A DNA stretch of 64,000 bases, taken from assembly GCF_007833795.1 (NCBI RefSeq), contig NZ_CP032702.1:1426001-1490000 (forward strand), read 5' to 3'. This document shows, one piece after another, positions 16,870-26,890 of this stretch. Numbering within the stretch: the first letter of the stretch is position 1; every line of letters starts with the position of its first letter. Under the pieces are notes generated by a model, which searched no databases, had not been told where the DNA came from, and worked only from the letters and a program-made list of their open reading frames with translations. The position numbers and the translations under genes are program-made. The DNA comes from Candidatus Pantoea soli. Lineage in GTDB: Bacteria > Pseudomonadota > Gammaproteobacteria > Enterobacterales > Enterobacteriaceae.

Positions 16870-18236
16870 AGCGACTGTTACTGGTACCGCTCACGGCGCT
16901 GATGCTGAGCGGCTGCGCCACGGAAGTGGAAAAAGCCCCGGCGTCATTGCCGATACCGGAAAGCTGGCGACAGCAGGTCGGCCCGCACGCAGCGCCGGAG
17001 GCGCAGTGGTGGCGGGCGTTTGGCGATGACGATCTTAACCGGCTGGTCAATCAGGCGCTGCAGCACAACAGCGACGTACTGATGGCGCGATCGCGCGTCG
17101 ATCAATACCGGGCACAGCTGCGGGCTGCGCAGGGCGATAACTTCCCGACGCTGTCAGCGGGCGTTGCGGCTACTCATCAGCGCGCGCTGTCATCGGCCAC
17201 CGGCCAGCCTTATGAGAATGCGGTGTTTCAGGGGCTGCTGCAGGCAAACTATGCAGTGGATTTGTGGGGCAGCCGCAGCAACAGCATACGGGCGGCCCGG
17301 GCGTCGCTGGAAGCGCAGCGGGCGGCGGCTTCTGCGGCGGAGCTGACCGTCGCCAGTTCAGTGGCGTCCGGCTATCTCAGCCTGTGCGCGCTTGACGAGC
17401 AGCTGCGCGTGACTCACGCGACGCTCGCGACGCGGGAAAATGCGCTGCGGCTGGCGCAGCGTCAGTTTGAAATCGGCTATACCTCGCGACTGGAGTGGAT
17501 GCAGGCGTCTTCGGAATACCAGACGGCAAAGGCGCAGGTGCCGCAGCTGCAGCACCAGATCGAGCAGCAGGAAAATGCGCTCAGCGTGCTGGTGGGCATG
17601 AACCCGCGCGCCATTGCGCGCAACAGCCGGTTCGACCATATCCGGCCGCAGACGCTGCCTGCGCTGCTGCCGTCGCAGTTACTCAATCGTCGTCCGGACA
17701 TTGTGCAGGCGCAGCGTCAGCTGCTGGCGGCCGATGCCACGCTGACCTCCACCCAGGCGAAACTGCTGCCGTCGCTAAATCTCACCGCCAGCGGCACCCT
17801 GCAGAGCACGCAGCTGCATGATTTGGTCGCCGATCCGTTCCGCCTGTGGAGCATCGGCGGCAGCATTCTGGCGCCGCTGCTGAACCGTGAAGCGCTGACC
17901 GCCCAGGTGGATGTGGCGATGGCCACGCGCAATCAGGCGCTGTACGGCTATGAGAAAGTGGTGCGTAACGCTTTCTCCGAGGTGGATAACGCCATGGATG
18001 CGATTCGCCGCAGCGAAGAGCAACTGAGCGAGCTGCAGCAGCAGGAAAAATTTGTGGCAGAGGCGTATCGCATCGCCCATAACCGCTACCAGAATGGCTA
18101 TGCCTCCTACCTTGATGAACTGGATGCGCAGCGCACGCTGTTCAGCACGCAGCTGAATATTGTCTCCGTGAAGAATACGCTGCTGCTGGCACAGATCGAT
18201 CTTTACCGCGCGCTGGGCGGCGGCTGGCAGGGCTGA
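16866..18236 (+). CDS. NodT/OprM-type outer-membrane efflux lipoprotein
   Basis: A 456-residue outer-membrane factor. The signal peptide MKRLLLVPLTALMLSG ends in a lipobox with Cys17, so it is a lipoprotein, unlike TolC. Two OEP repeats follow: one around LNRLVNQALQHNSDVLMARS and the second around LLNRRPDIVQAQRQLLAADA, with TSTQAKLLPSLNLTASGTLQ between helices. The coiled-coil helices are Ala/Gln rich. It is the last gene of the marR-MFS-HlyD-OMF operon, giving the pump its own outer-membrane channel. Confidence 0.92.
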   Translation: MKRLLLVPLTALMLSGCATEVEKAPASLPIPESWRQQVGPHAAPEAQWWRAFGDDDLNRLVNQALQHNSDVLMARSRVDQYRAQLRAAQGDNFPTLSAGVAATHQRALSSATGQPYENAVFQGLLQANYAVDLWGSRSNSIRAARASLEAQRAAASAAELTVASSVASGYLSLCALDEQLRVTHATLATRENALRLAQRQFEIGYTSRLEWMQASSEYQTAKAQVPQLQHQIEQQENALSVLVGMNPRAIARNSRFDHIRPQTLPALLPSQLLNRRPDIVQAQRQLLAADATLTSTQAKLLPSLNLTASGTLQSTQLHDLVADPFRLWSIGGSILAPLLNREALTAQVDVAMATRNQALYGYEKVVRNAFSEVDNAMDAIRRSEEQLSELQQQEKFVAEAYRIAHNRYQNGYASYLDELDAQRTLFSTQLNIVSVKNTLLLAQIDLYRALGGGWQG

Positions 18237-18433
18237 AACCGCTGCCGCCCGCTGCGCCGGCAGTGGCAGACACAAACCCGCCTCCGCCGGCCGTTTTCGC
18301 CTGCATCCGCACCGCGGTCGCGCGCTTTCTCATGGCTTGTGGTCTGCCCCCGTCAGGCGCGCTCGCCGTTCTCCCCCCTGTGATGATTTCGCTTGCATTT
18401 GGTGGTTCGCTGCGCATAATCGCAAACCGAAAT

Positions 18434-18452
18434 AATAATGATTATCAATTTA
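18434..18452. promoter_or_regulatory. Fur box upstream of the TonB-dependent receptor
   Basis: AATAATGATTATCAATTTA matches 15 of 19 bases of the Fur consensus in the orientation GATAATGATTATCATTATC. It ends 20 bases before the receptor start codon, so iron-bound Fur should repress the gene. Confidence 0.8.
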
Positions 18453-18472
18453 CTTTTTATCAGGGGATTTTC

Positions 18473-20656
18473 ATGCGCACTACACCTTTCCCGGGCGGAT
18501 TAATACCCACCCTGCTGGCCGTGCTGATCGGCAGTGCCTGCCTGCCGGCGCGTGCTGCGACCGCCACCTCCGCCGGCCAGTCAGAGACGCTCATCGTCAC
18601 CGCCGCACCAGAGAGCACCTTCCGGCCCGGCGGCAATGCGCTGGTGCCAGCCTATCTCGACGGGCAGATAGCGCACGGTGGCCGGCTGGGCATGCTTGGC
18701 GAGCAGAACGCCATGGACGTGCCGTTTAACGTCATCGGCTATACCGCAAAGATGATTCAGGACCAGCAGGCGAAAACCATCGCCGATGTGGTGCGCAACG
18801 ATGCCGGGGTACAGAACGTCAAAGGCTACGGTAATTTTGCAGAAACCTACCGCATTCGCGGGTTTGATCTCGACGGCGACGACATGACGTGGGGTGGCCT
18901 GCCGGGCGTAGTGCCGCGTCAGATAATGGATGCTTCGCTGATCGAGCGGGTGGAAATTTTCAAGGGGGCTAACAGCCTGGTTAATGGCGCGGCCTCATCA
19001 GGCGTGGGCGGCATGATTAATCTGGAACCCAAACACGCCGAAGAGGTGCCCGCGACGCGGGTGGGCGTAGATTACACCACCGCCTCGCAGCTGGGCGGGA
19101 CGCTGGATAGCGGACGCCGCTTTGGCGATAATAATCAGTTTGGCGTGCGCGTTAACGCGGTGCACCGCGAGGGCGAAACCGGCGTGCACGCTGAAAAGAA
19201 ACGCACCACGGCTGCGTCTGTTGGTCTCGACTACCGCGGCGACCGGCTGCGTACCTCGCTGGACGTGGGCTATCAGAAAAAAAGCGTGCACGGCGGATTG
19301 CAGGGCGTGAAATTTGCCGATGCCGGCGTGATTCCGGCCGTGCCCGCGGCTTCCCACAATTACAGCCAAAAATGGGTCTACAGCGATGTGGAATCCACCT
19401 TTGGCATGGCGAAAGCCGAATATGACCTGACCGACAGCTGGACCGCCTACGCCGGGCTGGGGGCGCAGCATGCGCATGAAACCGGTAACTACGGCGCGCC
19501 ATCCCTGACCAGCAGCAACGGTGATGGCACCATCAGCAGTTTTTATTCTAACCGCATTCAGGACAACCTGAGCGGCATGGCCGGCTTGCGCGGTCAGTTC
19601 CACACCGGCGCGATCAGCCATCAGGTTAACCTGGGCTATTCAGCCCTGACCACCAACGCCAGAAACGCGTATGCCATGTCGCTGACCGGCACGCCTTTCA
19701 ATATTTACCGCAGCGGCGAGGTTGCACAGCCGGCAGCCACCTTTGCCGGCGGAAAGTTTTCCGATCCGCTCACCACGGCACGCACGCGTACTCAGGGGTA
19801 TCTGCTGAGCGACACGCTGGGTCTGTTTGATGACAGGCTGCTGCTGACCGCCGGTGCCCGCCATCAGAAGGTGGTGGTACGCGGTTACGACTACAACAGC
19901 GGCCGTGAAGATGTTGACGCACGCTACAGCAATGACCGCTGGATGCCAACCTACGGCGTGGTCTATAAGCCGTGGCAGTCGGTGGCGTTTTATGCCAACC
20001 ACACCGAAGCGCTGCAGCCGGGCGACACCGCGCCGAAAGAGGCGGTTAACTATGGCAGCGTTACCGGTATTGCGCATTCGCAGCAGAACGAAATCGGCGT
20101 GAAAACCGATTTCGGGCGCATCGGCGGTGCCCTGAGCCTGTTTGACATCCGCAAGCCCTCGGGCATCCTTAACAACGACCGGGTTTACGTGATGGAGGGG
20201 GAGCAGCGCCATCGCGGGGTGGAAGCGAATGTGTTTGGCGAACCGCTGCTGGGGCTGCGTCTGAATGCCAGCGCCACCTGGATCGACCCGGTGATGAAGA
20301 AAACCAACGGTGGCACCTATGATGGCAAACAGGCGATCGGCGTGCCGCGCAGCACCTGGGTGGTGGGGGCGGAGTACGACATCCGCGCGGTGGAAGGCCT
20401 GACGGCGACCGCGCTGCTGAACCACAGCGGTGCGCAGTATGCCAACGTCGCCAATACCCTGAAGCTTGCCAGTTATACCACGCTGGATCTGGGCGTGCGC
20501 TACCGTATGCAGCTGCAGCAGCACGATCTGGTCTGGCGCGCCGGGGTAGAGAATGTCACTAACGAGAAGTACTGGGCGAATGTTGACAGCACCGGCACCT
20601 ATCTGGCGCAGGGCGACCCGCGCACGCTGAAAATCAGCATGAGCTACGATTTCTGA
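18473..20656 (+). CDS. TonB-dependent siderophore receptor
   Basis: A 727-residue outer-membrane receptor for a ferric siderophore. ATG 18473 was chosen because it gives a signal peptide ending near LPARA, has AGGGG upstream and sits just behind a Fur box; the longer frame lacks these. The TonB box is ETLIVTA (about residues 38-44). The plug follows (DVPFNVIGYTAKMIQDQQ, IRGFDLDGDDMTWGGLPG, RVEIFKGANSLVNG), then a 22-strand barrel ending in the canonical aromatic C-terminus (ISMSYDF). It looks like the ferrichrome/hydroxamate-type FcuA/FhuE/FhuA relatives; the ligand is not certain. It lies directly downstream of the efflux operon but has its own Fur-controlled promoter. Confidence 0.9.
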   Translation: MRTTPFPGGLIPTLLAVLIGSACLPARAATATSAGQSETLIVTAAPESTFRPGGNALVPAYLDGQIAHGGRLGMLGEQNAMDVPFNVIGYTAKMIQDQQAKTIADVVRNDAGVQNVKGYGNFAETYRIRGFDLDGDDMTWGGLPGVVPRQIMDASLIERVEIFKGANSLVNGAASSGVGGMINLEPKHAEEVPATRVGVDYTTASQLGGTLDSGRRFGDNNQFGVRVNAVHREGETGVHAEKKRTTAASVGLDYRGDRLRTSLDVGYQKKSVHGGLQGVKFADAGVIPAVPAASHNYSQKWVYSDVESTFGMAKAEYDLTDSWTAYAGLGAQHAHETGNYGAPSLTSSNGDGTISSFYSNRIQDNLSGMAGLRGQFHTGAISHQVNLGYSALTTNARNAYAMSLTGTPFNIYRSGEVAQPAATFAGGKFSDPLTTARTRTQGYLLSDTLGLFDDRLLLTAGARHQKVVVRGYDYNSGREDVDARYSNDRWMPTYGVVYKPWQSVAFYANHTEALQPGDTAPKEAVNYGSVTGIAHSQQNEIGVKTDFGRIGGALSLFDIRKPSGILNNDRVYVMEGEQRHRGVEANVFGEPLLGLRLNASATWIDPVMKKTNGGTYDGKQAIGVPRSTWVVGAEYDIRAVEGLTATALLNHSGAQYANVANTLKLASYTTLDLGVRYRMQLQQHDLVWRAGVENVTNEKYWANVDSTGTYLAQGDPRTLKISMSYDF

Positions 20657-20666
20657 GTCAGGCGGC

Positions 20667-20690
20667 AACGGCGCACGGTTGTGCGCCGTT
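20667..20690 (+). terminator. Hairpin after the siderophore receptor gene
   Basis: A perfect 10-base stem AACGGCGCAC / GTGCGCCGTT with a GGTT loop lies 10 bases past the stop. Only ATCATTTCT follows, so the T-run is weak. Confidence 0.65.
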
Positions 20691-20789
20691 ATCATTTCTG
20701 CTGGAAATATTTCTGTAACTTGTCCGCTATTCCATTACACTCTGTGCGGCAATCCTGCTGAGTACATCGCTTTCTGCTATTGAGTGACC

Positions 20790-20933
20790 ATGCATTCACC
20801 CGCGCCACCCGACGATCACGATGAACCGTTACGCCAGCCGCTTGACGATGCCCACTTCGCCATTGTGGTGCTTGCAGTGACTTCAGTGACGCTTATAATC
20901 TTTGTCCTGATGATCACGCTCTGGATGAGCTGA
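20790..20933 (+). CDS. Small single-span membrane protein, 47 residues
   Basis: ATG 20790 opens a frame with a charged, Asp/Pro/His-rich head (HSPAPPDDHDEPLRQPLDDA) and one membrane helix (FAIVVLAVTSVTLIIFVLMI) ending TLWMS. It is followed 39 bases later by a second protein of the same design, suggesting a two-gene unit. No family is recognised. An N-in, single-span topology is likely. Confidence 0.5.
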   Translation: MHSPAPPDDHDEPLRQPLDDAHFAIVVLAVTSVTLIIFVLMITLWMS

Positions 20934-20972
20934 AGCCTGCAACGCTTAATGGATGCCTGCAAGGAGATGTCG

Positions 20973-21146
20973 ATGGAAGCCCGTGATGACATTCTGATCG
21001 CCGTTATTGGTCTGCTCTCTGCCTGCCTGATTGGTGTGGTCTTTCTCTTCACCATGACCTGGCTTACCGATGTGCGTCATCCCGCCGACCCGGCGCTGGA
21101 CGTCCAGACCTGTCCAGCCACCTCGCATCCTGCGCAACACGCCTAA
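20973..21146 (+). CDS. Small single-span membrane protein, 57 residues
   Basis: ATG 20973 was chosen because AAGGAG lies 7-8 bases upstream; earlier in-frame ATGs overlap that site. MEARDDILIAVIGLLSACLI begins a single helix (to about residue 31), followed by a short C-terminal tail with two separated motifs (VRHPADPALD, CPATSHPAQHA). The first gene of the pair lies just upstream. The last four bases overlap the stop of the convergent glycosidase-like gene. Function unknown. Confidence 0.58.
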   Translation: MEARDDILIAVIGLLSACLIGVVFLFTMTWLTDVRHPADPALDVQTCPATSHPAQHA

Positions 21147-22288
21147 TCCGGCTGGCGGTTCTGCCATTTGATCTGCTGACTGCGCAACTCCAGCGCCAGC
21201 GCTTCGTGCAGCGTGCGATTGCCATTGGCGTCACCCAGCCCCAGCAGCGCACCGGGCGAGCGGCGATCGTCCGCCCAGGCCGGATATTCAATCACCGGAT
21301 AGAGGGAGATGCCCTCCAGCGCGACCCCCTGCGCCAGCGCCAGCCGCGCCTCCTCGCTGACGTGACGCAGCCAGGGCGCGCGCGCTTCGCCTTCAGCACC
21401 GGTTTCTGCCAGCAGCAGCGGGCGCTGATAGCGCTGCCAGCACTGTATCAGCAGGCGATGCAGCGGCTGATAGTGCGCATGATCTGCCGGGATAGTGTCC
21501 CCCGAAAAAAACCAGTGGTTATTCGGATAATAATTCAGGCCAAGAATGTCCAGAAAATCGGCCTGACCGCCCAGCTCGGGTGCATCCCGTCCGGCCAGCC
21601 AGTCCCAGGCTTCAAACTGCGCCTGATGCTGGCTGTCAGCATAGGGTTTGCTATCCGGGTTATCCGGATCGGCGGCGATCTGTACCAGCGGATCGGTCAG
21701 CACAAATCGCGCCTGCGGATACACGTCGCGGATGGCGTGCATCGCCGCGAGCGAGGCGCGCACCAGCTGCCGTTTCAGCTCGCGCCCGCGCTGGCTGGCG
21801 TAAGGATCCAGCCAGGAGACATCGGCACCCGCCCAGGACCAGAAAGAGATTTGATTAATCGGGGTAAAAAAAGGCTGTTCGACCCCTTCATCACGCATCA
21901 GCTGCGCCATCGCCCGGGCAAAACGGCCAAAGTGATCGACAAAAGCGGCTTTCCAGATATCCAGGTGATCCGGGTACCCAAAATGGGCCAGCTCCCATAT
22001 GATTTGCACATCGTGACGCGCGGCGGCGTGCAGCATCGGCAGGAAGCTGCGCCAGTCATACGCGTTGGGCGTGGCTTCAATCAGGTGCCAGCGGGCGCCG
22101 TCACGCGCCGTACGCAGACCCAGCTGCGCCAGGGCCGCATAATCTTTCTCCAGCAGCATGTCGTGGCCGCTGCTGATGACCATATCAATCCGTCGTCCGC
22201 CGCTGCGGCAGGCGGTTGAGCAGGGGAAGCTGCCCTGATAAAAGCTGCGAAACAGTTGAGGCTGATGGCGCGGGGATAGCTGAGTCAT
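21143..22288 (-). CDS. Glycoside-hydrolase-like TIM-barrel protein
   Basis: A 381-residue protein without a clear signal peptide. The layout is that of clan-A glycosidases related to family 1: TARDGARWHLIEATPNAYDW (beta-strand 2), IIWELAHFGYPDHLDIW (strand 3; cf. family-1 L.H...P), FTPINQISFWSWAGADVSW (region of the usual T.NEP acid/base motif), FLDILGLNYYPNNHWFF, and LLLAETGAEG (region of the nucleophile, usually ITENG). The acid/base NEP has become NQI, so catalytic competence is uncertain. Substrate unknown. Start ATG 22288. Confidence 0.6.
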   Translation of the reverse strand: MTQLSPRHQPQLFRSFYQGSFPCSTACRSGGRRIDMVISSGHDMLLEKDYAALAQLGLRTARDGARWHLIEATPNAYDWRSFLPMLHAAARHDVQIIWELAHFGYPDHLDIWKAAFVDHFGRFARAMAQLMRDEGVEQPFFTPINQISFWSWAGADVSWLDPYASQRGRELKRQLVRASLAAMHAIRDVYPQARFVLTDPLVQIAADPDNPDSKPYADSQHQAQFEAWDWLAGRDAPELGGQADFLDILGLNYYPNNHWFFSGDTIPADHAHYQPLHRLLIQCWQRYQRPLLLAETGAEGEARAPWLRHVSEEARLALAQGVALEGISLYPVIEYPAWADDRRSPGALLGLGDANGNRTLHEALALELRSQQIKWQNRQPD

Positions 22289-22436
22289 GATCCACTCCTC
22301 ACGGTAAACACCGCATGCAGAACGCCTGGCTAAGTCTAGACTAAATTAGCGGCGCGTCAGGAAGCGGAAAGCTCCGATGGCCGGAAGGTATCGGTGCCAC
22401 CAACAATAATAACGTCAGGGCAGGCAGGGATTCAGA

Positions 22437-23897
22437 ATGAGTGAAGCAGCACCGTTGCCGTCGGGCGAATTGCCGGGCGGAGGATTACAGGACAGCGTGA
22501 CGCAGCAGTGCCGGCAGCATCCCGGCCTCAGCGGCATCCATCCGCTGAATGATGGTCTGGATGCGTTTGCCGCGCGCTATCTGCTGATGGGCATGGCGCA
22601 GCACAGCATTGATGTGCAGTACTATATCTGGCACAACGATATGTCAGGCCGTTTGCTGTTCAGCGCGCTGCTGGATGCCGCCGGACGCGGCGTTAAAGTG
22701 CGGCTGCTGCTGGACGACAACAACACGCCGGGACTGGATGAAACCCTGGCCGAGCTGGATCGGCATCCGAACATTGCCGTCAGGCTGTTTAACCCGTTTT
22801 CGTTCCGCACGCTGCGTGCGCTGGGGTATCTCACCGATTTCGCGCGGCTCAACCGGCGGATGCACAATAAAAGCCTGACGGTGGATGGCGCCGCCACCCT
22901 GGTGGGCGGGCGCAATATCGGTGATGAATATTTCGGCACCGGCAATGAACCGCTGTTCACCGATCTGGATGTGCTGGCCATCGGCCCGGTGGTGGAAGAA
23001 GTCACGCACGATTTCGAGCGCTACTGGCACAGCAAAGCCGTCTCGCCGCTGCGCAGCGTGGTGGATGTGGGGGCGGAGAGCGAAGAGGCGGTGCGTCTGC
23101 CGCCGGAGTGGCAGCACAGTGAACCGGTGCAGCGCTATCTGGCGCGGCTGGAAAAATCGTCCTTTGTCAGCCAGCTGGCGCAGGGCTCACTCAGCATGAC
23201 GTGGGCACAGGCACGCCTGCTGAGCGACGATCCGCGCAAAGGGTTGGGCAAAGCAAAGCGGCGCAACCTGTTGCCACAGCGTATGCTGGAGGTGATTGGC
23301 ACGCCGCAGCAGCAGTTCGATATTATCTCGGCGTATTTTGTGCCAACGCGTGCCGGCGTGGCGCAGCTGCTGACGCTGAAGCGGCGCGGCGTGAAAATTG
23401 CCATCTTAACGAACTCGCTGGCGGCGAATGATGTTTCCGTGGTGCATGCCGGCTATGCGCGCTGGCGCAAAAAGCTGCTGCGTCACGGCATTGCGCTATA
23501 TGAACTCAAACCGCAGGCCCATGCCGCTGATGCGCCGCACGACCGCGGCCTGACCGGTAACTCGGGTTCCAGCCTGCATGCCAAAACGTTTACCGTGGAT
23601 AACCACAAAGTGTTTATCGGTTCGTTTAACTTCGATCCGCGCTCGGCGGTGCTGAATACCGAAATGGGGCTGGTGATCGAAAGCGCGTCGCTGGCGCAGC
23701 AGACGCATCAGCACTTCACACGCGGAATGCGCGATCGCGCCTGGGCGCTGCGGCTGGATAAGTGGGGGCGCGTTAACTGGGTGGAATACGCCGGCGAGGC
23801 GGGCGAAGTGGTGCATAAACATGAGCCACAGTGCACGCTGCTGCAGCGCCTGCTGGTGCGGCTGGTGTGGCGGCTGCCGGTAGAGTGGCTGCTGTAG
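22437..23897 (+). CDS. clsC: Cardiolipin synthase C (phospholipase-D family)
   Basis: A 486-residue member of the phospholipase-D superfamily. The two HKD motifs are complete: HNKSLTVD followed by GGRNIGDEYFG, and HAKTFTVD followed by GSFNFDPRS. The stretches QHSIDVQYYIWHNDMSGRLL and PLFTDLDVLAIGPVVEEV match E. coli ClsC (YmdC), which makes cardiolipin from phosphatidylglycerol plus phosphatidylethanolamine. In E. coli clsC also sits beside opgC, supporting the call. The E. coli partner ymdB is not present here; a glycosidase-like gene takes the upstream place. The protein probably works with pgsA products in membrane remodelling. Confidence 0.92.
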   Translation: MSEAAPLPSGELPGGGLQDSVTQQCRQHPGLSGIHPLNDGLDAFAARYLLMGMAQHSIDVQYYIWHNDMSGRLLFSALLDAAGRGVKVRLLLDDNNTPGLDETLAELDRHPNIAVRLFNPFSFRTLRALGYLTDFARLNRRMHNKSLTVDGAATLVGGRNIGDEYFGTGNEPLFTDLDVLAIGPVVEEVTHDFERYWHSKAVSPLRSVVDVGAESEEAVRLPPEWQHSEPVQRYLARLEKSSFVSQLAQGSLSMTWAQARLLSDDPRKGLGKAKRRNLLPQRMLEVIGTPQQQFDIISAYFVPTRAGVAQLLTLKRRGVKIAILTNSLAANDVSVVHAGYARWRKKLLRHGIALYELKPQAHAADAPHDRGLTGNSGSSLHAKTFTVDNHKVFIGSFNFDPRSAVLNTEMGLVIESASLAQQTHQHFTRGMRDRAWALRLDKWGRVNWVEYAGEAGEVVHKHEPQCTLLQRLLVRLVWRLPVEWLL

Positions 23898-23942
23898 TCG
23901 CTCTCCGGCAACGCTGAGCGGCGCCGGAGAGCGGAGCAACGG

Positions 23943-25076
23943 CTATTGCTGTGCTTTCTGCTGTGGTTTGCCGGAGAACAGGAAACGCAGCAGCGGAATA
24001 CGCAGGTGGATTTCGTAGAGCAGGAACGCGACACCAAACACCACCAGCAGGCCGGTGAAGAAGCCCAGCGTGTTGTTACTGATGTGAGGCGTGATGAAGA
24101 TGCCATACAGAATGGTCAGCGGATGGTGCACCAGATAGATGAACAGCGACGCATTCACCAGATACATGATGCGCGGCGAATGGCTGTTCAGCAGCTTATG
24201 GCCCAGGCTGAAACAGACATTGAGCATACAGAGACCCATCAGGGTCGAGATCAGCGCATCGGCCTCATAAAGCCAGCCTTCGCCGCTGCTGTAGCGCTGG
24301 TTCAGACTGTAGGCGATAAAGACCAGCACGGTACCAAAGCACATCACCGGATTGAACCGCACAAACAGCGCCTTCAGCGCCGGATGCTTCCAGCTCAATG
24401 CGCCAAGCATAAAGAACGGCAGGAAGAACAGGGTTTGCATTACGGCGATGCTGAACAGGCCGTCCATCAACAGGGCCGGCGCAAACCAGAAAATCAGCCG
24501 GCGGAACGCGCACCACACCAGCGCATAGCCCAGCAGCGCCAGCGTCAGTTTGCCCCAGCCAACCTGCTGATAATCGAAACGACTCTGCTGCTGGCGCAGC
24601 CAGCGGAACGTCAGCATACCCAATGCGGTCAGCAGCACCAGCACCAGTAAAAACCACAGGTGTGAAATCAGATCCCACATCAACGCATTGTATTTTTCGT
24701 AAGCGGAGAAGCGCGACCAGTCACCTATTTTGTCAGTGAGGTTTTTCAGCAGGAAGAACTGCGGCAGGGTAATCAGCGGCACGGCGGTCAGCAGTGGAAT
24801 ACCCACGCGCTCCATGCGCACTTTCAGCCAGCGCCCCGGCTGGTAGCGCAGGTAGAGCATGTAAGAAAAATAGCCTGAAATAACAAAGAACACCTGCATG
24901 CGGAAGGCGTGAATAAAATCATTGAGCACTGTCAGCCACAGAGAGGCTTCGTGGCTGTTCACGGACCAGCGCTGGGTGGAGTAGATCAGGGAGACGTGAA
25001 ACGGCACGCCTAATAGCATTAAATACGCTCGAATCGAATCGAGAAAATATTCACGTTCGGGTTTGGCTGCACTCAT
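23943..25076 (-). CDS. opgC: Glucans biosynthesis protein C (OPG succinyltransferase)
   Basis: A 377-residue inner-membrane protein of the acyltransferase-3 family that adds succinyl groups to osmoregulated periplasmic glucans. About ten hydrophobic helices are visible. The N-terminus ([26 protein letters not shown]) has the conserved R and H typical of the family; [20 protein letters not shown] is also conserved. It is divergent from opgGH, with 248 bases between the starts, as in E. coli. ATG 25076 is the start. Confidence 0.94.
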   Translation of the reverse strand: MSAAKPEREYFLDSIRAYLMLLGVPFHVSLIYSTQRWSVNSHEASLWLTVLNDFIHAFRMQVFFVISGYFSYMLYLRYQPGRWLKVRMERVGIPLLTAVPLITLPQFFLLKNLTDKIGDWSRFSAYEKYNALMWDLISHLWFLLVLVLLTALGMLTFRWLRQQQSRFDYQQVGWGKLTLALLGYALVWCAFRRLIFWFAPALLMDGLFSIAVMQTLFFLPFFMLGALSWKHPALKALFVRFNPVMCFGTVLVFIAYSLNQRYSSGEGWLYEADALISTLMGLCMLNVCFSLGHKLLNSHSPRIMYLVNASLFIYLVHHPLTILYGIFITPHISNNTLGFFTGLLVVFGVAFLLYEIHLRIPLLRFLFSGKPQQKAQQ

Positions 25077-25324
25077 AAGCTTCCGGTTTGTCAGTTTTGC
25101 TGCCGGTTTCCCCCTGAAACCGGATTACACCGGAACAAATTCTACCGGCTGTAAACAGCGTATACTATCAGGTGAATCTGGTTCTTAATCTTCCGGGTTT
25201 AATAATCCGAAAAGTGCCGTTTTGGCTTACAAATCAGCGGAACAATCTTTTACATACGCTGTCGGAAAACCGAATAATCCTTTAAGATAAATGGGTTTGA
25301 TCTAAGCACACGAAAGGGGGGGAT

Positions 25325-26890
25325 GTGCTGACTAAAGTGAAAAATAATGGCGGGCTGGTGAAGATGCGCTGGATGAGCGCGGCAGTTCTGCTGGCGTTGT
25401 ACGCCAATAACAGTTGGGCGTTCAATATTGATGATGTGGCAAAACAGGCTAAGTCCCTGGCAGGCAAAGGTTTTGAAGCGCCAAAAAGTAATTTACCCTC
25501 TCAGTTTCGTGAAATGAAATTTGCCGATTATCAGCAAATCCAGTTTAACCACGACAAAGCATACTGGGGCAAACTGCGCACGCCGTTTAAGCTCGAGTTC
25601 TATCATCAGGGCATGTACTTTGACACGCCGGTCAAAATCAATGAAGTGACCGCGTCGTCCGTTCGGGAAATCAAATACAGCCCTGACTATTTCAACTTCG
25701 GCAACGTTAAACACGATGCTGATGCCGTTAAAAACCTCGGTTTTGCCGGGTTCAAAGTCCTTTATCCGCTGAACAAAAAGGGTAAAGATGACGAAATTTC
25801 CAGCTTCCTCGGCGCCAGCTATTTCCGCGTGATTGGCGAAGGGCAGGTGTATGGCCTGTCAGCACGCGGACTGGCGATTGATACCGCGCTGCCTTCGGGC
25901 GAAGAGTTCCCGCGCTTCCGGGAGTTCTGGATCCAGCGGCCAAAACCGCAGGACAAACAGCTGGTGATCTATGCACTGCTGGATTCGCCGCGTGCTACCG
26001 GTGCCTATCGTTTCACCATCAAACCGGGCAAAGAGTCCACGGTAGATGTGCAGTCAAAGGTTTACCTGCGTGATAACGTCGGCAAGCTGGGTATTGCGCC
26101 GCTGACCAGTATGTTCCTGTTTGGCGCTAACCAGCCTTCGCCGGTCAGCAACTTCCGTCAGGAGCTGCATGACTCCAACGGCCTGTCGATCCACGCCGGC
26201 AACGGTGAGTGGATCTGGCGTCCGCTGAATAACCCGCGTCATCTGGCGGTCAGCACCTTCACAGTGGAAAATCCAAAGGGCTTTGGTCTGCTGCAGCGTG
26301 GCCGTGACTTCAGCCACTATCAGGATCTGGACGATCGTTACGATCTGCGTCCAAGCGGCTGGGTTGAGCCACAGGGCGACTGGGGCAAAGGGCGTGTTGA
26401 GCTGGTGGAGATCCCGACTGCGGATGAAACCAATGACAACATCGTGGCGTTCTGGACGCCGGAATCCCTGCCTGAGCCGGGCAAAGAGATGAACTTCCAG
26501 TATCGTCTGCACTTCACGCGCGACGAGAACCAGCTGCACCAGGACGATGTGGCCTGGGTGAAAGACACGCTGCGTTCTGCCGGCGATGTGAAACAGTCGA
26601 ATCTGGTGCGTCAGCCGGATGGCTCCATCGCCTTTACCGTCGACTTTACCGGTAAAGAGATGAGCAAACTGCCGGAAGATACGCAGGTCGCACCGCAGGT
26701 GAGCGTGGGCAACAACGCTGACGTGGTGGAGCAGAGCGTGCGCTACAATCCGGTGACCAAAGGCTGGCGTCTGGTGTTGCGTCTGCGCGTGAAAGACAAC
26801 AAGCAGCCGACCGAAATGCGTGCGGCGCTGGTGAGCGGCGACAAGACATTGACGGAAACCTGGAGCTATCAGTTACCTGCCAATGAATAA
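25325..26890 (+). CDS. opgG: Periplasmic glucans biosynthesis protein G
   Basis: OpgG acts in the periplasm to shape the beta-glucan backbone made by OpgH. The 521-residue reading matches E. coli OpgG through [56 protein letters not shown] and [20 protein letters not shown]. The start is uncertain: GTG 25325 follows an exceptional purine run (GAAAGGGGGG); GTG 25358 and ATG 25364 directly before the signal peptide ([19 protein letters not shown]) are alternatives. The signal peptide cleaves near SWA-FNIDD. It overlaps opgH by 8 bases. Confidence 0.95.
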   Translation: MLTKVKNNGGLVKMRWMSAAVLLALYANNSWAFNIDDVAKQAKSLAGKGFEAPKSNLPSQFREMKFADYQQIQFNHDKAYWGKLRTPFKLEFYHQGMYFDTPVKINEVTASSVREIKYSPDYFNFGNVKHDADAVKNLGFAGFKVLYPLNKKGKDDEISSFLGASYFRVIGEGQVYGLSARGLAIDTALPSGEEFPRFREFWIQRPKPQDKQLVIYALLDSPRATGAYRFTIKPGKESTVDVQSKVYLRDNVGKLGIAPLTSMFLFGANQPSPVSNFRQELHDSNGLSIHAGNGEWIWRPLNNPRHLAVSTFTVENPKGFGLLQRGRDFSHYQDLDDRYDLRPSGWVEPQGDWGKGRVELVEIPTADETNDNIVAFWTPESLPEPGKEMNFQYRLHFTRDENQLHQDDVAWVKDTLRSAGDVKQSNLVRQPDGSIAFTVDFTGKEMSKLPEDTQVAPQVSVGNNADVVEQSVRYNPVTKGWRLVLRLRVKDNKQPTEMRAALVSGDKTLTETWSYQLPANE

